Origin: an uncultured Prevotellaceae bacterium | GTDB taxonomy: Bacteria > Bacteroidota > Bacteroidia > Bacteroidales > Bacteroidaceae | Direction of reading: 5' to 3' | Assembly (NCBI GenBank): GCA_902768785.1 | Contig: CACXMM010000012.1 | Span: forward strand, 1 to 64,000 | DNA length: 64,000 bases | Shown here: positions 28,355 to 38,569 of the stretch, one piece after another | How the letters are laid out: the number at the start of each line of letters is the position of its first letter | How positions within the stretch are numbered: the stretch's first letter is position 1 | The notes under the pieces: generated by a model | Told to the model about the DNA's origin: nothing | Databases searched by the model: none | What the model saw: only the letters and a program-made list of their open reading frames with translations | Program-made: the position numbers and the translations under genes

Positions 28355-30718
28355 ATGAACGTAATTACGAAAACCCTTCAAATGGCTGATGGAAGAACCA
28401 TCACCATTGAAACCGGGAAAGTGGCAAAACAGACCGACGGAAGCGTTGTTCTGCGTATGAACAACACTGTGTTGCTCGCCACTGTTTGTGCCGCAAAGGA
28501 TGCAGTTCCCGGTACTGATTTTATGCCTTTGCAGGTTGACTACAGAGAGCAGTACTCTGCTGCCGGACGTTTTCCCGGCGGATTCACGAAGCGTGAAGGC
28601 AAGGCCAGCGACAACGAGATCCTTACCTCCCGACTGGTTGACCGTGTGCTTCGTCCACTTTTCCCCTCAAACTATCACGCTGAGGTATTTGTCAATGTCA
28701 TGCTGCTTTCTGCTGACGGAGTAGATCAACCCGATGCATTGGCTGGCTTTGCTGCTTCAGCCGCTTTGGCTTGTTCAGATATTCCCTTCGAGTGCCCCAT
28801 TTCTGAGGTACGTGTGGCCCGTATAAATGGTGAGTATGTCATCAATCCAACCTTCGAGCAGATGAAAGAGGCCGACATGGATATCATGGTAGGTGCTTCT
28901 GCTGAGAACATCATGATGGTGGAAGGTGAGATGAAAGAGGTAAGCGAGCAGGATATGATTGGTGCCTTGAAAGCTGCAATGGCCGCCATCAAGCCGATGT
29001 GCGAGTTGCAGACCGAGCTCAGCAAGGAACTGGGCAAGGATGTGAAGCGAGAGTACGACCATGAGATCAACGATGAAGCCCTGCGTGAGCGTATGAAAAA
29101 GGAGCTCTACCAGCCTGCCTACAATATCACCAAGCAGGCGCTGGAGAAGCAGGCACGTGCCGAAGCTTTCGAGAAACTGCTGGCCGACTTCAAAGAGAAA
29201 TTCTTCGAGGAGCGTACCAAGGCAGCTGAGAGCGCAGATGCTGATGCAGCTGAGATCTCTAATGAGGAATACGAGGCTATGATGGAACGTTACTACCATG
29301 ATGTGGAGCGCGATGCCATGCGCCGTTGCATCCTCGATGAGGGAATCCGCCTCGATGGACGAAAGTGTGATGAGATCCGCCCCATTTGGTGCGAGGTATC
29401 TCCACTGCCCATGCCTCACGGAAGTTCTATCTTCACCCGTGGTGAGACACAGAGCCTTTCTACTTGTACACTGGGTACTAAGCTCGATGAGAAATTGGTT
29501 GATGACGTATTGGAGAAGAGCTATCAGCGTTTCCTCCTCCATTATAACTTCCCACCATTCTGTACGGGAGAGGCTAAGGCACAGCGTGGCGTTGGTCGCC
29601 GTGAGATTGGTCATGGTCATCTTGCATGGCGTGGTCTGAAGGGTCAGATTCCCGAGGAATTCCCTTATACCGTGCGTTTGGTTAGTCAGATCTTGGAATC
29701 CAACGGCTCTTCTTCCATGGCAACGGTATGTGCTGGAACATTGGCATTGATGGATGCCGGTGTCCCGATGAAGAAGCCAGTTTCAGGTATTGCCATGGGA
29801 CTTATCAAGAATCCTGGCGAGGATAAATATGCCGTGCTGAGTGATATCCTTGGTGATGAAGACCACTTAGGAGATATGGACTTCAAGACCACGGGTACGA
29901 AGGATGGTTTGACTGCCACTCAGATGGATATTAAGTGCGATGGTCTGTCGTTTGAGATTCTTGAGAAAGCCCTTATGCAGGCAAAGGCAGGTCGTGAGCA
30001 TATCTTAGGTAAGTTGATCGAGACCATTCCTGAGCCTCGTGCAGAGTTGAAACCGCACGTACCGCGCATTGAGGCATTCGAAATTCCTAAGGAATTCATC
30101 GGTGCCGTGATAGGCCCTGGCGGAAAAATTATTCAGCAGATGCAGGAAGAAACGGGTGCAACCATCGTCATCGACGAGGTTGACGGCGTTGGCAAGATTC
30201 AGGTAAGTGCTCCTAATAAGGATGCCATCGATGCTGCCGTCCGTAAAATCAAAGCCATCGTGGCAGTGCCCGAGGTTGGCGAGGTTTATGAGGGAACTGT
30301 TCGTTCCATCATGCCTTATGGTTGTTTCGTGGAGATCCTGCCGGGCAAGGACGGTCTGCTGCATATCAGCGAGATCGACTGGAAGCGCTTGGAGACTGTT
30401 GAGGAGGCTGGTCTGAAAGAGGGTGACAAAATCACCGTGAAGCTTTTGGAGATCGATCCGAAGACTGGTAAGTACAAACTCAGTCACCGTGTACTTATTC
30501 CTAAACCAGAAGGATATGTGGAGCGTGAGCGTCGTCAGCGTCCCGATCGCAACGAACGTCGCAATAATCGCAACAACGGTGAACGCCGTAACAACCGTAA
30601 CAACGGTGAGCATGGTGGTAACCGTGAGCAGAAGACAGGTAACTTCAACGACTATCATGATCCTATCGATCATGAGCCGAAAGATTTCAATGACACTCTC
30701 GACCGCATGGATTTCTAA
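28355..30718 (+). CDS. pnp: Polyribonucleotide nucleotidyltransferase (PNPase)
   Basis: 3'-5' phosphorolytic exoribonuclease of RNA turnover, cytoplasmic. The 787 residues comprise two RNase PH domains (first from about 10, with [21 protein letters not shown]; second from about 320, with [13 protein letters not shown] and the [14 protein letters not shown] region), then a KH domain ([22 protein letters not shown]) and an S1 domain ([20 protein letters not shown]). The C-terminal tail after about 725 is an Arg/Asn/Gly-rich repeat (ERRNNRNNG twice), longer and more basic than in enterobacterial PNPase. A -7 box TATCTTTG (28282-28289) precedes the gene, and a hairpin terminator follows. Confidence 0.97.
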   Translation: MNVITKTLQMADGRTITIETGKVAKQTDGSVVLRMNNTVLLATVCAAKDAVPGTDFMPLQVDYREQYSAAGRFPGGFTKREGKASDNEILTSRLVDRVLRPLFPSNYHAEVFVNVMLLSADGVDQPDALAGFAASAALACSDIPFECPISEVRVARINGEYVINPTFEQMKEADMDIMVGASAENIMMVEGEMKEVSEQDMIGALKAAMAAIKPMCELQTELSKELGKDVKREYDHEINDEALRERMKKELYQPAYNITKQALEKQARAEAFEKLLADFKEKFFEERTKAAESADADAAEISNEEYEAMMERYYHDVERDAMRRCILDEGIRLDGRKCDEIRPIWCEVSPLPMPHGSSIFTRGETQSLSTCTLGTKLDEKLVDDVLEKSYQRFLLHYNFPPFCTGEAKAQRGVGRREIGHGHLAWRGLKGQIPEEFPYTVRLVSQILESNGSSSMATVCAGTLALMDAGVPMKKPVSGIAMGLIKNPGEDKYAVLSDILGDEDHLGDMDFKTTGTKDGLTATQMDIKCDGLSFEILEKALMQAKAGREHILGKLIETIPEPRAELKPHVPRIEAFEIPKEFIGAVIGPGGKIIQQMQEETGATIVIDEVDGVGKIQVSAPNKDAIDAAVRKIKAIVAVPEVGEVYEGTVRSIMPYGCFVEILPGKDGLLHISEIDWKRLETVEEAGLKEGDKITVKLLEIDPKTGKYKLSHRVLIPKPEGYVERERRQRPDRNERRNNRNNGERRNNRNNGEHGGNREQKTGNFNDYHDPIDHEPKDFNDTLDRMDF

Positions 30719-30740
30719 TCCACAGGCCAGAAAACTAGAT

Positions 30741-30771
30741 AGGGGATGCGTTATCGATGCATCCCCTTTTC
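30741..30771 (+). terminator. Terminator of pnp
   Basis: A perfect 9-bp stem AGGGGATGC (30741-30749) / GCATCCCCT (30759-30767) with a 9-nt loop is followed by a T-rich run. Confidence 0.8.
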
Positions 30772-30870
30772 ATTTCTTTTAATATTCGGTGATATTCGTC
30801 TTGCCTTGCTTGAAATATTAAAATAACTAAAAAAACATATATATAATAAGGTATATGGAAAAGTTTTATC

Positions 30871-30878
30871 TACTTTTG
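30871..30878 (+). promoter_or_regulatory. -7 box of topA operon
   Basis: TACTTTTG matches TAnnTTTG, 30 bp before the topA ATG. Confidence 0.55.
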
Positions 30879-30907
30879 CATCCCAAATTCTAATTGATAA
30901 TATCATT

Positions 30908-33238
30908 ATGCAAAAAAATCTGGTCATTGTAGAGAGTCCGGCCAAGGCAAAAACCATTGAGAAGTTCTTAGGTAAGGATTACAAGGTAATGTCGAGCTAC
31001 GGACACATTCGCGACTTGAAGAAGAAAGAAATCAGTATAGACATGGACTCTTTGGAACCCGATTACGAGATTCCTGAAGAGAAGAAAAAACTGGTTGGCG
31101 AACTGAAAAGTAATGCCAAGAAAGCAGAGAATATTTGGTTAGCATCCGATGAGGACCGTGAGGGGGAAGCCATTTCATGGCATCTCTGCGAGGTGTTGGG
31201 ACTTGATGAGGAAAAGACCAACCGTATAGTCTTCCACGAGATTACTAAGAATGCAATATTAGAAGCTATCCAGAAACCGCGTCATTTGGATATGAATCTG
31301 GTTAATGCCCAGCAAGCTCGTCGCGTGCTCGATCGCTTGGTAGGCTTCAAACTTTCACCAGTGCTTTGGCGCAAGGTGAAACCCGCCTTGTCAGCTGGTC
31401 GTGTACAGAGTGTTGCTGTACGACTGATAGTAGAGCGTGAGCGTGAGATACAATCGTTCCAGAGTGAGCCCTACTACCGTGTTAACGCCATATTCGGACT
31501 GACCCATAACGACGGTTCACAGAGTGAGGTAAAGGCCGAGCTTGACACCCGTTTCAAGACCCATGAAGAGGTCTTGGCGTTCTTGGAGGCGTGCAAAGAT
31601 AGTGAGTTCGTGGTGACCGATATCCAGAAGAAACCACTGAAACGCATGCCCGCTCCACCCTTCACTACCAGTACATTGCAGCAGGAAGCCGCCCGTAAAC
31701 TTGGATTTACGGTGAGCCAGACCATGATGGTGGCACAACATCTTTATGAGAACGGGCATATCACTTACATGCGTACAGATTCAGTGAACCTGTCGAGCTT
31801 GTGTTTAGGTACCAGCAAAGAAGAGATTATCAGGCTGTGGGGAAAGGAATATAGCAATCCCCGCCAGTTCCATACTAATTCTAAAGGGGCACAAGAAGCC
31901 CATGAGGCTATCCGTCCCACCTATATGAGTCAGACATCTATCGAAGGCACATCACAGGAGCGTCGTCTTTATGAGCTTATCTGGAAACGTACCGCTGCCT
32001 CGCAGATGACAGATGCTCAGATTGAAAAGACCACCGTGGAGATCGAGGTCCAGCCTGTATCCTCAATAACTCCTCTCAAGCAGAAATTCGTGGCTCAGGG
32101 AGAAGTGGTGAAGTTCGACGGTTTTTTGAAAGTCTATCGTGAATCCAACGATGATGACGAGAACACGGAGGAGTTCTCACATGTGTTGCCCGTCATGAAC
32201 AACGGTGACAAGTTGCAACGTCGTGAGATCACGGCCACGGAGCGATTCACTCTGAGTCCGCTGAGGTACACCGAGGCATCTCTGGTGCACAAGATGGAAG
32301 AGTTGGGTATCGGACGTCCGTCAACCTATGCTCCTACCATCTCCACCATTCAGCAACGCGAATATGTACAGAAGGGTGACAAGAAAGGTGAGGAGCGCAA
32401 ATATACCGTCGATACCCTTCAAGGCATCAAGATTACTACGAAGAACAAGAAAGAGATGGCAGGAAGCGACAAAGGTAAGTTGTTACCTACTGATATTGGT
32501 ATGGTGGTTAACGACTTCCTGATGAAATATTTCCCCGAGATCATGGACTACAATTTTACGGCTAATGTGGAGCAGGAGTTCGATGAAATCGCTGAAGGAA
32601 AGAAACAATGGACAAACATGATTAAGAAGTTCTACAAGGGCTTCGAACCTACCATAGAGAAGACGATGAATGCCCGCGAGGAGCATAAAGCTGGAGAACG
32701 CGAACTGGGTATCGATTCCAATAGCGGGAAACCCGTATTCGTGAAAATAGGCCGCTTCGGTCCCGTGATTCAGATAGGTAGTGCTGAAGACAAGGAAAAG
32801 CCACAATTTGCCCAACTGCCCACAGAGAAGAGCATGGAGAGCATCACACTCGACGAAGCACTGGAACTTTTCAAACTTCCTCGAACCGTAGGTAACTTTG
32901 AGGGGGAACCTGTCGTGATCGGAACAGGACGCTTTGGACCCTATGTTTTGCATCAGAAAAAATATGTGTCACTTCCCAAGGAAACCGATCCCATGACCAT
33001 CACTCTGGAAGAGTCTATACGGTTGATCATGGAAAAACGGAAAATAGAAACGCAACGGCATCTTAAGACCTTCGAGGAAGAGCCGAAACTGGAGGTGCTC
33101 AATGGACGATATGGTCCGTATCTGGCTTACGATGGAAAGAACTATCGTCTGCCCAAAGCCATGCATGAGAAAGCAGCAGAGCTGACCCTTGAGGAGTGCA
33201 TGCATGTGATAGAAGGACAGAACGCCAAGAAGAAATGA
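30908..33238 (+). CDS. topA: DNA topoisomerase I
   Basis: Type IA topoisomerase relaxing negative supercoils, 776 residues. The N-terminal Toprim domain (NLVIVESPAKAKTIEKFLG, then SDEDREGEAISWHL) precedes the catalytic domain, whose active-site tyrosine lies in HITYMRTDSVNLS near residue 290, and the IGRPSTYAPTISTIQQREYV block near 475. The C-terminus has glycine-rich topoisomerase C-terminal repeats (IGRFGPVIQIG, GTGRFGPYVLH, NGRYGPYLAY) and no zinc fingers, as in Bacteroidota. The start of aroK overlaps its stop by 4 nt. Confidence 0.97.
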   Translation: MQKNLVIVESPAKAKTIEKFLGKDYKVMSSYGHIRDLKKKEISIDMDSLEPDYEIPEEKKKLVGELKSNAKKAENIWLASDEDREGEAISWHLCEVLGLDEEKTNRIVFHEITKNAILEAIQKPRHLDMNLVNAQQARRVLDRLVGFKLSPVLWRKVKPALSAGRVQSVAVRLIVEREREIQSFQSEPYYRVNAIFGLTHNDGSQSEVKAELDTRFKTHEEVLAFLEACKDSEFVVTDIQKKPLKRMPAPPFTTSTLQQEAARKLGFTVSQTMMVAQHLYENGHITYMRTDSVNLSSLCLGTSKEEIIRLWGKEYSNPRQFHTNSKGAQEAHEAIRPTYMSQTSIEGTSQERRLYELIWKRTAASQMTDAQIEKTTVEIEVQPVSSITPLKQKFVAQGEVVKFDGFLKVYRESNDDDENTEEFSHVLPVMNNGDKLQRREITATERFTLSPLRYTEASLVHKMEELGIGRPSTYAPTISTIQQREYVQKGDKKGEERKYTVDTLQGIKITTKNKKEMAGSDKGKLLPTDIGMVVNDFLMKYFPEIMDYNFTANVEQEFDEIAEGKKQWTNMIKKFYKGFEPTIEKTMNAREEHKAGERELGIDSNSGKPVFVKIGRFGPVIQIGSAEDKEKPQFAQLPTEKSMESITLDEALELFKLPRTVGNFEGEPVVIGTGRFGPYVLHQKKYVSLPKETDPMTITLEESIRLIMEKRKIETQRHLKTFEEEPKLEVLNGRYGPYLAYDGKNYRLPKAMHEKAAELTLEECMHVIEGQNAKKK

Positions 33239-33762
33239 TTAGAATCATCATCATAGGCTATATGGGTGCCGGGAAAACCACTGTCGGCAAGGCTCTCTCA
33301 AAAGAACTGAACATCCCCTTCTATGACCTTGACTGGTATATAGAGAGCCGACTGCGCAAGACAGTGCCTCAAATCTTCGCCGAGCGGGGTGAGGAGGGTT
33401 TCCGCAAGGTGGAAAGCAACCTGCTGCATGAGGTGGCAGAGTTTGAAAATGTCATCATTAGCTGTGGCGGAGGCACTCCTTGTTTCTTCGACAATATGGA
33501 CTATATGAACCAACAAGGGGAGACAGTATATCTGAAAGCCAGACCTGACGTGCTCTACAAGCACTTGAAGATGGGAAAGACCGAACGGCCTTTGCTGAAG
33601 AACAAGACTCCCGAGGAGATGCAACAGTTCATTGGAGAACAGCTGGCGACACGTGAAGAATACTACCTAAAAGCCAAACATGTGCTCGATGTCAGCCTGA
33701 TGGACAATTACGAAAAAATTAAGATCAGCGTGGCTAAGCTGCGTGAACTGCTTAAAATTTAA
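33235..33762 (+). CDS. aroK: Shikimate kinase
   Basis: Phosphorylates shikimate at the 3-OH in chorismate synthesis. The product is 175 residues, the usual length. It shows the Walker A motif GYMGAGKTTVGK, the shikimate-binding DLDWYIE and the RGEEGFRKVE block (the Asp and Arg residues contacting shikimate), ISCGGGTP, and the lid region MGKTERPLLK. The ATG at 33235 overlaps the topA stop as ATGA; upstream ATGs lie inside topA. Translation is probably coupled to topA. Confidence 0.95.
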   Translation: MIRIIIIGYMGAGKTTVGKALSKELNIPFYDLDWYIESRLRKTVPQIFAERGEEGFRKVESNLLHEVAEFENVIISCGGGTPCFFDNMDYMNQQGETVYLKARPDVLYKHLKMGKTERPLLKNKTPEEMQQFIGEQLATREEYYLKAKHVLDVSLMDNYEKIKISVAKLRELLKI

Positions 33763-33815
33763 CTATCAAACAGGCCTATTAGCCTAAAATGTCTAATTAT
33801 ACCCATTTATAGGAT

Positions 33816-35711
33816 ATGAAGAAATGGACGATTGACGATGCGAGGGAACTCTACAACATCAACGGGTGGGGTACCTCCTATTTCAATGTGAATGACAAAG
33901 GCAATGTCTATGTCACGCCCTGCAAAGACACCACGCAGATCGACCTGCGTGAAGTGATGGACGAACTCGCACTGCGCGATGTTCAGGCTCCGGTATTGCT
34001 GCGGTTTCCAGATATCCTCGACAACCGCATCGAGAAGACATGGAGTTGTTTCCGTAAAGCCACGAAGGAATACGATTATAAAGGCGAGAACTACGTGGTG
34101 TATCCTATCAAAGTAAACCAGATGCAGCCTGTTGTGGAGGAGATCATCAGTCATGGCAGGAAATTCAATCTCGGATTGGAAGCTGGCTCCAAGCCTGAGC
34201 TGCATGCCGTCATTGCCATGCAGTGCCAAAGCGATAGCATCATCATCTGTAACGGCTACAAAGACCAAAGCTATATTGAACTGGCCCTGCTGGCACAGAA
34301 GATGGGAAAGCAGATCTTCATCGTCGTAGAGAAAATGAACGAACTGGAGATCATTGCCAAAGAGGCAAAGAAGATGAATGTGCGGCCCAATATCGGAATA
34401 CGTATCAAACTGGCTTCCAGTGGTAGCGGCAAATGGGAGGAAAGCGGAGGTGATGCTTCGAAGTTTGGACTCACCAGTGCGGAACTGTTAGAGGCTCTGG
34501 AACTGCTGGAGAAGAAAGACATGCGTGACTGCCTGCGGCTAATCCATTTCCATATCGGTTCACAGATCACCAAGATCCGACGCATACAGACTGCCCTGCG
34601 AGAGGCTTCACAATTCTATATCCAGCTGCATAAGATGGGATATAATGTTGACTTCGTTGACTGCGGCGGCGGATTGGGCGTTGACTATGACGGGACAAGG
34701 TCACCCAGCAGTGAGAGCTCGGTAAACTACTCTATTCAGGAATATGTAAACGACTGTATCTATACTTTCGTTGATGCCGCCAACAAAAACAGCTTGCCCC
34801 ACCCCAATATCATCACAGAGAGCGGACGTTCTTTGGCTGCTCATCACTCAGTATTGGTAATCGATGTTCTTGAGACAGCATCCCTACCTGAAATGCCAGA
34901 GGAATTTGAGCCCGACGAGAATAGTCACCAGCTGGTAAAGGACCTCTACGAGATCTGGGATAACCTCTCACCCCGCAACGTCTTAGAAGACTGGCATGAT
35001 GCTGAGCAAATTCGAGAAGAGGTGCTTGACTTGTTCTCTCACGGCATCGTAGATCTGAAAACCCGTGCTGAGATAGAAGCCATGTATTGGAGTGTGTGCC
35101 ATGAGATTCACGCTCTGGCCAAGAATCTGAAACATATCCCTGAGGAGCTGATGAATATCGATAAGCTGTTGGCTGACAAATATTTCTGTAACTTCTCACT
35201 CTTCCAGTCATTGTCGGATTCCTGGGCTATCGACCAGTTGTTCCCGATCATGCCGATACAACGACTAGATGAGCGGCCCACACGTAATGCGACCCTTCAG
35301 GATATAACATGTGACTCCGATGGAAAAATAACCAATTTTGTGACGAACAGAAACAATTCTCATTCTCTACCCATCCATTCGTTGAAGAAGAACGAACGCT
35401 ATTATCTGGGAGTTTTCCTTGTGGGAGCTTATCAGGAGATTCTTGGTGATATGCATAATCTCTTCGGCGATACCAACGCTGTACACATCTCAGTAAAAGA
35501 CAATGGCGACTATCATATCGACCAGATTATTGATGGAGAGACCGTGGAAGAGGTGCTGGAATATGTGCAGTATAACCCAAAGAAACTTGTTCGGCAGCTG
35601 GAAATTTGGGTGACCAAGAGCGTGAAACAGGGAAAGATCACCCTGGAGGAAGGAAAAGAATTCCTGAACAACTACCGTTCAGGACTCTATGGCTACACTT
35701 ATTTGGAGTAA
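33816..35711 (+). CDS. speA: Biosynthetic arginine decarboxylase
   Basis: PLP-dependent decarboxylase producing agmatine for polyamine synthesis, 631 residues, the normal size for SpeA. The PLP lysine is Lys99 in VYPIKVNQ. Further family blocks are GLEAGSKPELHAV, IRIKLASSGSGKWEESGGD, LIHFHIGSQITKIR, DCGGGLGVDYDG and the C-terminal LVGAYQEILGDMHNLFGD. It follows aroK by 53 bp and precedes argB by 56 bp, so arginine synthesis and its conversion to agmatine are linked in one transcription unit. Confidence 0.95.
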   Translation: MKKWTIDDARELYNINGWGTSYFNVNDKGNVYVTPCKDTTQIDLREVMDELALRDVQAPVLLRFPDILDNRIEKTWSCFRKATKEYDYKGENYVVYPIKVNQMQPVVEEIISHGRKFNLGLEAGSKPELHAVIAMQCQSDSIIICNGYKDQSYIELALLAQKMGKQIFIVVEKMNELEIIAKEAKKMNVRPNIGIRIKLASSGSGKWEESGGDASKFGLTSAELLEALELLEKKDMRDCLRLIHFHIGSQITKIRRIQTALREASQFYIQLHKMGYNVDFVDCGGGLGVDYDGTRSPSSESSVNYSIQEYVNDCIYTFVDAANKNSLPHPNIITESGRSLAAHHSVLVIDVLETASLPEMPEEFEPDENSHQLVKDLYEIWDNLSPRNVLEDWHDAEQIREEVLDLFSHGIVDLKTRAEIEAMYWSVCHEIHALAKNLKHIPEELMNIDKLLADKYFCNFSLFQSLSDSWAIDQLFPIMPIQRLDERPTRNATLQDITCDSDGKITNFVTNRNNSHSLPIHSLKKNERYYLGVFLVGAYQEILGDMHNLFGDTNAVHISVKDNGDYHIDQIIDGETVEEVLEYVQYNPKKLVRQLEIWVTKSVKQGKITLEEGKEFLNNYRSGLYGYTYLE

Positions 35712-35767
35712 CGCAATATCGAAACGTCATTACTGAATTATCATTATTTCGGAGTATCGAATAGACA

Positions 35768-36580
35768 ATGAGAGAAAAATTAACAATTATAAAGGTGGGT
35801 GGTGCCGTGGTAGAGGACGAAGCACAGCTGACACAGCTGCTGAAAGACTTCTCCGCCATCCCCGGCAAAAAAGTGCTGGTACATGGTGGAGGGCGCAAAG
35901 CAACGCAGGTTGCCTCCCAACTGGGCATTGAAAGTAAGATGGTGAATGGCCGTAGAATAACTGACAAGGAGATGCTGCAAGTAGTGACCATGGTATATGG
36001 CGGTTTGGTGAACAAGAACCTTGTAGCACAGCTTCAAGCCCACGGTGTGAATGCCCTGGGACTAACAGGTGCTGATATCAATGCCATCCGCTCGCATCAA
36101 CGTCCTCCTGTAAAGATGAACATCACCGCCGAGGATGGGACATCAGTCTCCCAAACCATTGACTTTGGCTTCGTAGGGGATGTGGATAGTGTGAACGGAA
36201 AGATGCTTTCTACCCTGATCCATGAGGGAATCACTCCCGTAATGTCACCCCTCACCCATGACCAACAGGGACATATCCTAAACACCAATGCAGATACCAT
36301 TGCAGGAGAGACGGCTAAGGCCCTGGCCCCCTTCTTTGATGTCACCCTCATCTTTTCGTTTGAGAAGAAAGGAGTACTCAGCAATCCCGACGATGAAGAT
36401 AGCGTGATTCCCGTCATCCATCTTAATGACTTCAAACGCTATGTAGCCGACGGTACCGTGGTTGGGGGGATGATCCCCAAACTGGATAATGCCTTCAAAG
36501 CCATCGAGGCTGGCGTGAAGAAAGTGATCATTACACAGGCCACCGCCATCGATGGAGAACATGGTACAGTGATTCAATAA
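35768..36580 (+). CDS. argB: Acetylglutamate kinase (or N-succinylglutamate kinase)
   Basis: Amino-acid kinase family enzyme of arginine biosynthesis, 270 residues. The N-terminal IIKVGGAVVEDE and VLVHGGGRKATQVA are the nucleotide- and substrate-binding glycine loops; INAIRSHQRP, INTNADTIAGETAKAL and GGMIPKLDNAFKAIEAGVKKV complete the pattern. Some Bacteroidota (for example B. fragilis) make arginine through N-succinyl rather than N-acetyl intermediates, so the natural substrate here could be N-succinylglutamate. That cannot be settled from the sequence. Confidence 0.92.
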   Translation: MREKLTIIKVGGAVVEDEAQLTQLLKDFSAIPGKKVLVHGGGRKATQVASQLGIESKMVNGRRITDKEMLQVVTMVYGGLVNKNLVAQLQAHGVNALGLTGADINAIRSHQRPPVKMNITAEDGTSVSQTIDFGFVGDVDSVNGKMLSTLIHEGITPVMSPLTHDQQGHILNTNADTIAGETAKALAPFFDVTLIFSFEKKGVLSNPDDEDSVIPVIHLNDFKRYVADGTVVGGMIPKLDNAFKAIEAGVKKVIITQATAIDGEHGTVIQ

Positions 36581-36662
36581 ATCTACCATTTATTAATTTA
36601 CGTTAAACAATTACTCTCTTGTAACTTTCAACTGTCACAATCGTCATAAAATTAGAATGTAG

Positions 36663-37175
36663 ATGAAGATTATCAGCTTTCGAAACGATATATTGCCGTT
36701 GAAAGACGTGCTTTATCGTCTCGCTTTGCGTATTACCCTCAGACATGAAGATGCTGAGGATGTTGTGCAAGATACGCTGATAAAGGTCTGGAACAAAAGA
36801 GACAACTGGCAGGGAATTAACGATATAGAAGCTTTTGCTCTCACTATTTGCCGAAACCTGTCACTGGACAAAATTAAGAAAGCGAACAATTGTGAAGCGT
36901 CCCTTGATGACCAAAGTGTCTTTTTAACCGACCGCTCCTCTAACCCTTATGAACGCATGATTCAACAGGATCGGCTGGATTGGGTGAAACGACTTGTGAA
37001 TAATTTGCCTGAGAAACAACGAAGCTGCATGCAGCTACGCGATTTTGAGGGAAAGAGCTACAAGGAAATCGCAGAGATATTGCAAATCAGCGAGGAACAG
37101 GTAAAAGTAAATATATTCCGTGCTCGCCAAAACATTAAACAGAAATTTCAAGAAGCAGAAAAATATGGACTATAA
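36663..37175 (+). CDS. ECF-type RNA polymerase sigma factor
   Basis: Extracytoplasmic-function sigma-70 factor of 170 residues. Region 2 (DVLYRLALRITLRHEDAEDV, QDTLIKVWNK) and region 4 (LPEKQRSCMQLRDFEGKSYK, EIAEILQISEEQVKVNIFRA) are both complete. It belongs to the Bacteroidota group that usually pairs with a membrane anti-sigma protein. The next gene overlaps it by 11 nt and carries one transmembrane helix, consistent with that role. Target regulon unknown. Confidence 0.93.
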   Translation: MKIISFRNDILPLKDVLYRLALRITLRHEDAEDVVQDTLIKVWNKRDNWQGINDIEAFALTICRNLSLDKIKKANNCEASLDDQSVFLTDRSSNPYERMIQQDRLDWVKRLVNNLPEKQRSCMQLRDFEGKSYKEIAEILQISEEQVKVNIFRARQNIKQKFQEAEKYGL

Positions 37176-37638
37176 GTACATCGAGCAACTGCTAGAAAGG
37201 TACTGGAATGCAGAGACTTCTCTTGAAGAGGAGCATATCTTACGTACTTTCTTCAGTCAGAAGGATGTTCCCACCTCTCTCCTGCAATACAAGAACCTGT
37301 TCACTTATGAGCAGACACAAAAGCGGGAAAAAGGCTTAGGTAGTGATTTCGACAGCAGGATGATGGAACTGATTCATGAGCCGACACCTGTCAAAGCACG
37401 TTCCATCAGCATCACACAGCGTCTCATGCCCTTGTTCAAGGCAGCCGCTGTAGTAGCTATTATTCTCACCTTAGGCAATGCAGCACAGGTTGCTTTCAAT
37501 CAGGAAGATCAATATGAACTGAATATGGCTGAGGTTCAGAAGACTAATGAAGGTCCATCTATGGCAGCAGTGAGCGACTCTCTAAAAGTAGATACGCTGA
37601 AGAAAGCGGAGTTGCCCGTTCCTGCCATCGTTAAATAA
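37165..37638 (+). CDS. Small single-pass membrane protein, putative anti-sigma partner
   Basis: A 157-residue product starting MDYKYIEQLLERYWNAETS, with the ATG 11 nt inside the sigma gene. An earlier ATG at 37120 would extend it further into that gene and is less likely. An N-terminal helical cytoplasmic part of about 85 residues is followed by one hydrophobic helix (LFKAAAVVAIILTLGNAAQV, near 90-110) and a short outer tail. This layout matches small anti-sigma or regulator proteins found after ECF sigma genes in Prevotella and Bacteroides. No FecR or zinc-binding motif is seen, so the function is inferred from position. Confidence 0.75.
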   Translation: MDYKYIEQLLERYWNAETSLEEEHILRTFFSQKDVPTSLLQYKNLFTYEQTQKREKGLGSDFDSRMMELIHEPTPVKARSISITQRLMPLFKAAAVVAIILTLGNAAQVAFNQEDQYELNMAEVQKTNEGPSMAAVSDSLKVDTLKKAELPVPAIVK

Positions 37639-37744
37639 GATATATTTCTATGCTTTCTCTATAAATCATGTTTAGTAAAACACATTTAATGAAACTGTGA
37701 AGTTTCAATTCTCTCAAATTTTTCATAACATACTAACGTAAGAC

Positions 37745-37778
37745 GAAGAGCGCGGTCATTGATTGATCGCGCTTCTTC
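37745..37778. terminator. Bidirectional terminator hairpin
   Basis: GAAGAGCGCGGTCA and TGATCGCGCTTCTTC form an imperfect stem of about 14 bp between the convergent sigma/anti-sigma pair and the CPBP gene. Confidence 0.65.
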
Positions 37779-37798
37779 ATGTACGGTATATCAGGTAA

Positions 37799-38569
37799 TT
37801 ATCGCCGCAGTCGGAGGCTCAGTTGGTACAAGGCAGGAATCAATATTAACAAGGAGAAACCAACGGACATCCACTCTGCCTGAGCACTGCCTCCCAGAAT
37901 CTGCCGCAGGGTGATATCGGGTGCAGGATAAGCGGCAGTCATCAAATAGGCAATGGTGTTGTTGGAACAATGCAGGACAACACAGGGAATCAAACTGTGC
38001 GAACGCTCATAGAGCCATCCCAACAACAATCCGATAAGGAAAGCATGGGGCATTTGAGCGGGATTCATATGGGCAATAGCAAACAAGATAGCCGAGATCG
38101 TAATAGCCGTCCATCTTCCCATACCACGTTTCGACTGCAACAGCGTATGGAGGATAGCACCGCGGAACACCACTTCTTCAGCCCATGGAGTCAATATGCC
38201 TACCACTACATACCCCCATCGCTGCTTCATAATATCCAGCAAGTTCTCTCCGTTGATGTCAGGAAGGAAGTCAAAAAACGATTGCAGCCACATCGAAGGA
38301 GCCAGGGTACCTATGGCAGCTATCACACACCATATAATGACAGAGAACGGACGGGTGCCCCAATAACGGGGAGATACAGGTGCCCAACGAAGCACTAAAA
38401 ACATAGCAATACAGATCACACTGAATAGTCCCTGTGAGATCAGCAGTTCAGTTGTATTCATACTCCAAGCTGCTCTGCCAAGGATCATATTTCCCCCAGC
38501 CACAAGTCCCATCGCCACATACTGGATGATGAAGAACATAAAAACGTAAAAAATAACTTTCTTTATCAT
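37799..38569 (-). CDS. CPBP family intramembrane metalloprotease
   Basis: Polytopic membrane protein of 256 residues of the CPBP (CAAX protease and bacteriocin-processing) family, with about seven hydrophobic helices. The first motif has Glu131-Glu132 and Arg136 (PWAEEVVFRG), the second the His in LFAIAHMNPAQ, and the third the His and Asn in VLHCSNN; these are the predicted zinc ligands. It is the last gene of a HAD-ribF-CPBP operon and overlaps ribF by 4 nt. The family includes prenyl-protein-like proteases and immunity proteins. No bacteriocin gene is nearby. Confidence 0.9.
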   Translation of the reverse strand: MIKKVIFYVFMFFIIQYVAMGLVAGGNMILGRAAWSMNTTELLISQGLFSVICIAMFLVLRWAPVSPRYWGTRPFSVIIWCVIAAIGTLAPSMWLQSFFDFLPDINGENLLDIMKQRWGYVVVGILTPWAEEVVFRGAILHTLLQSKRGMGRWTAITISAILFAIAHMNPAQMPHAFLIGLLLGWLYERSHSLIPCVVLHCSNNTIAYLMTAAYPAPDITLRQILGGSAQAEWMSVGFSLLILIPALYQLSLRLRR

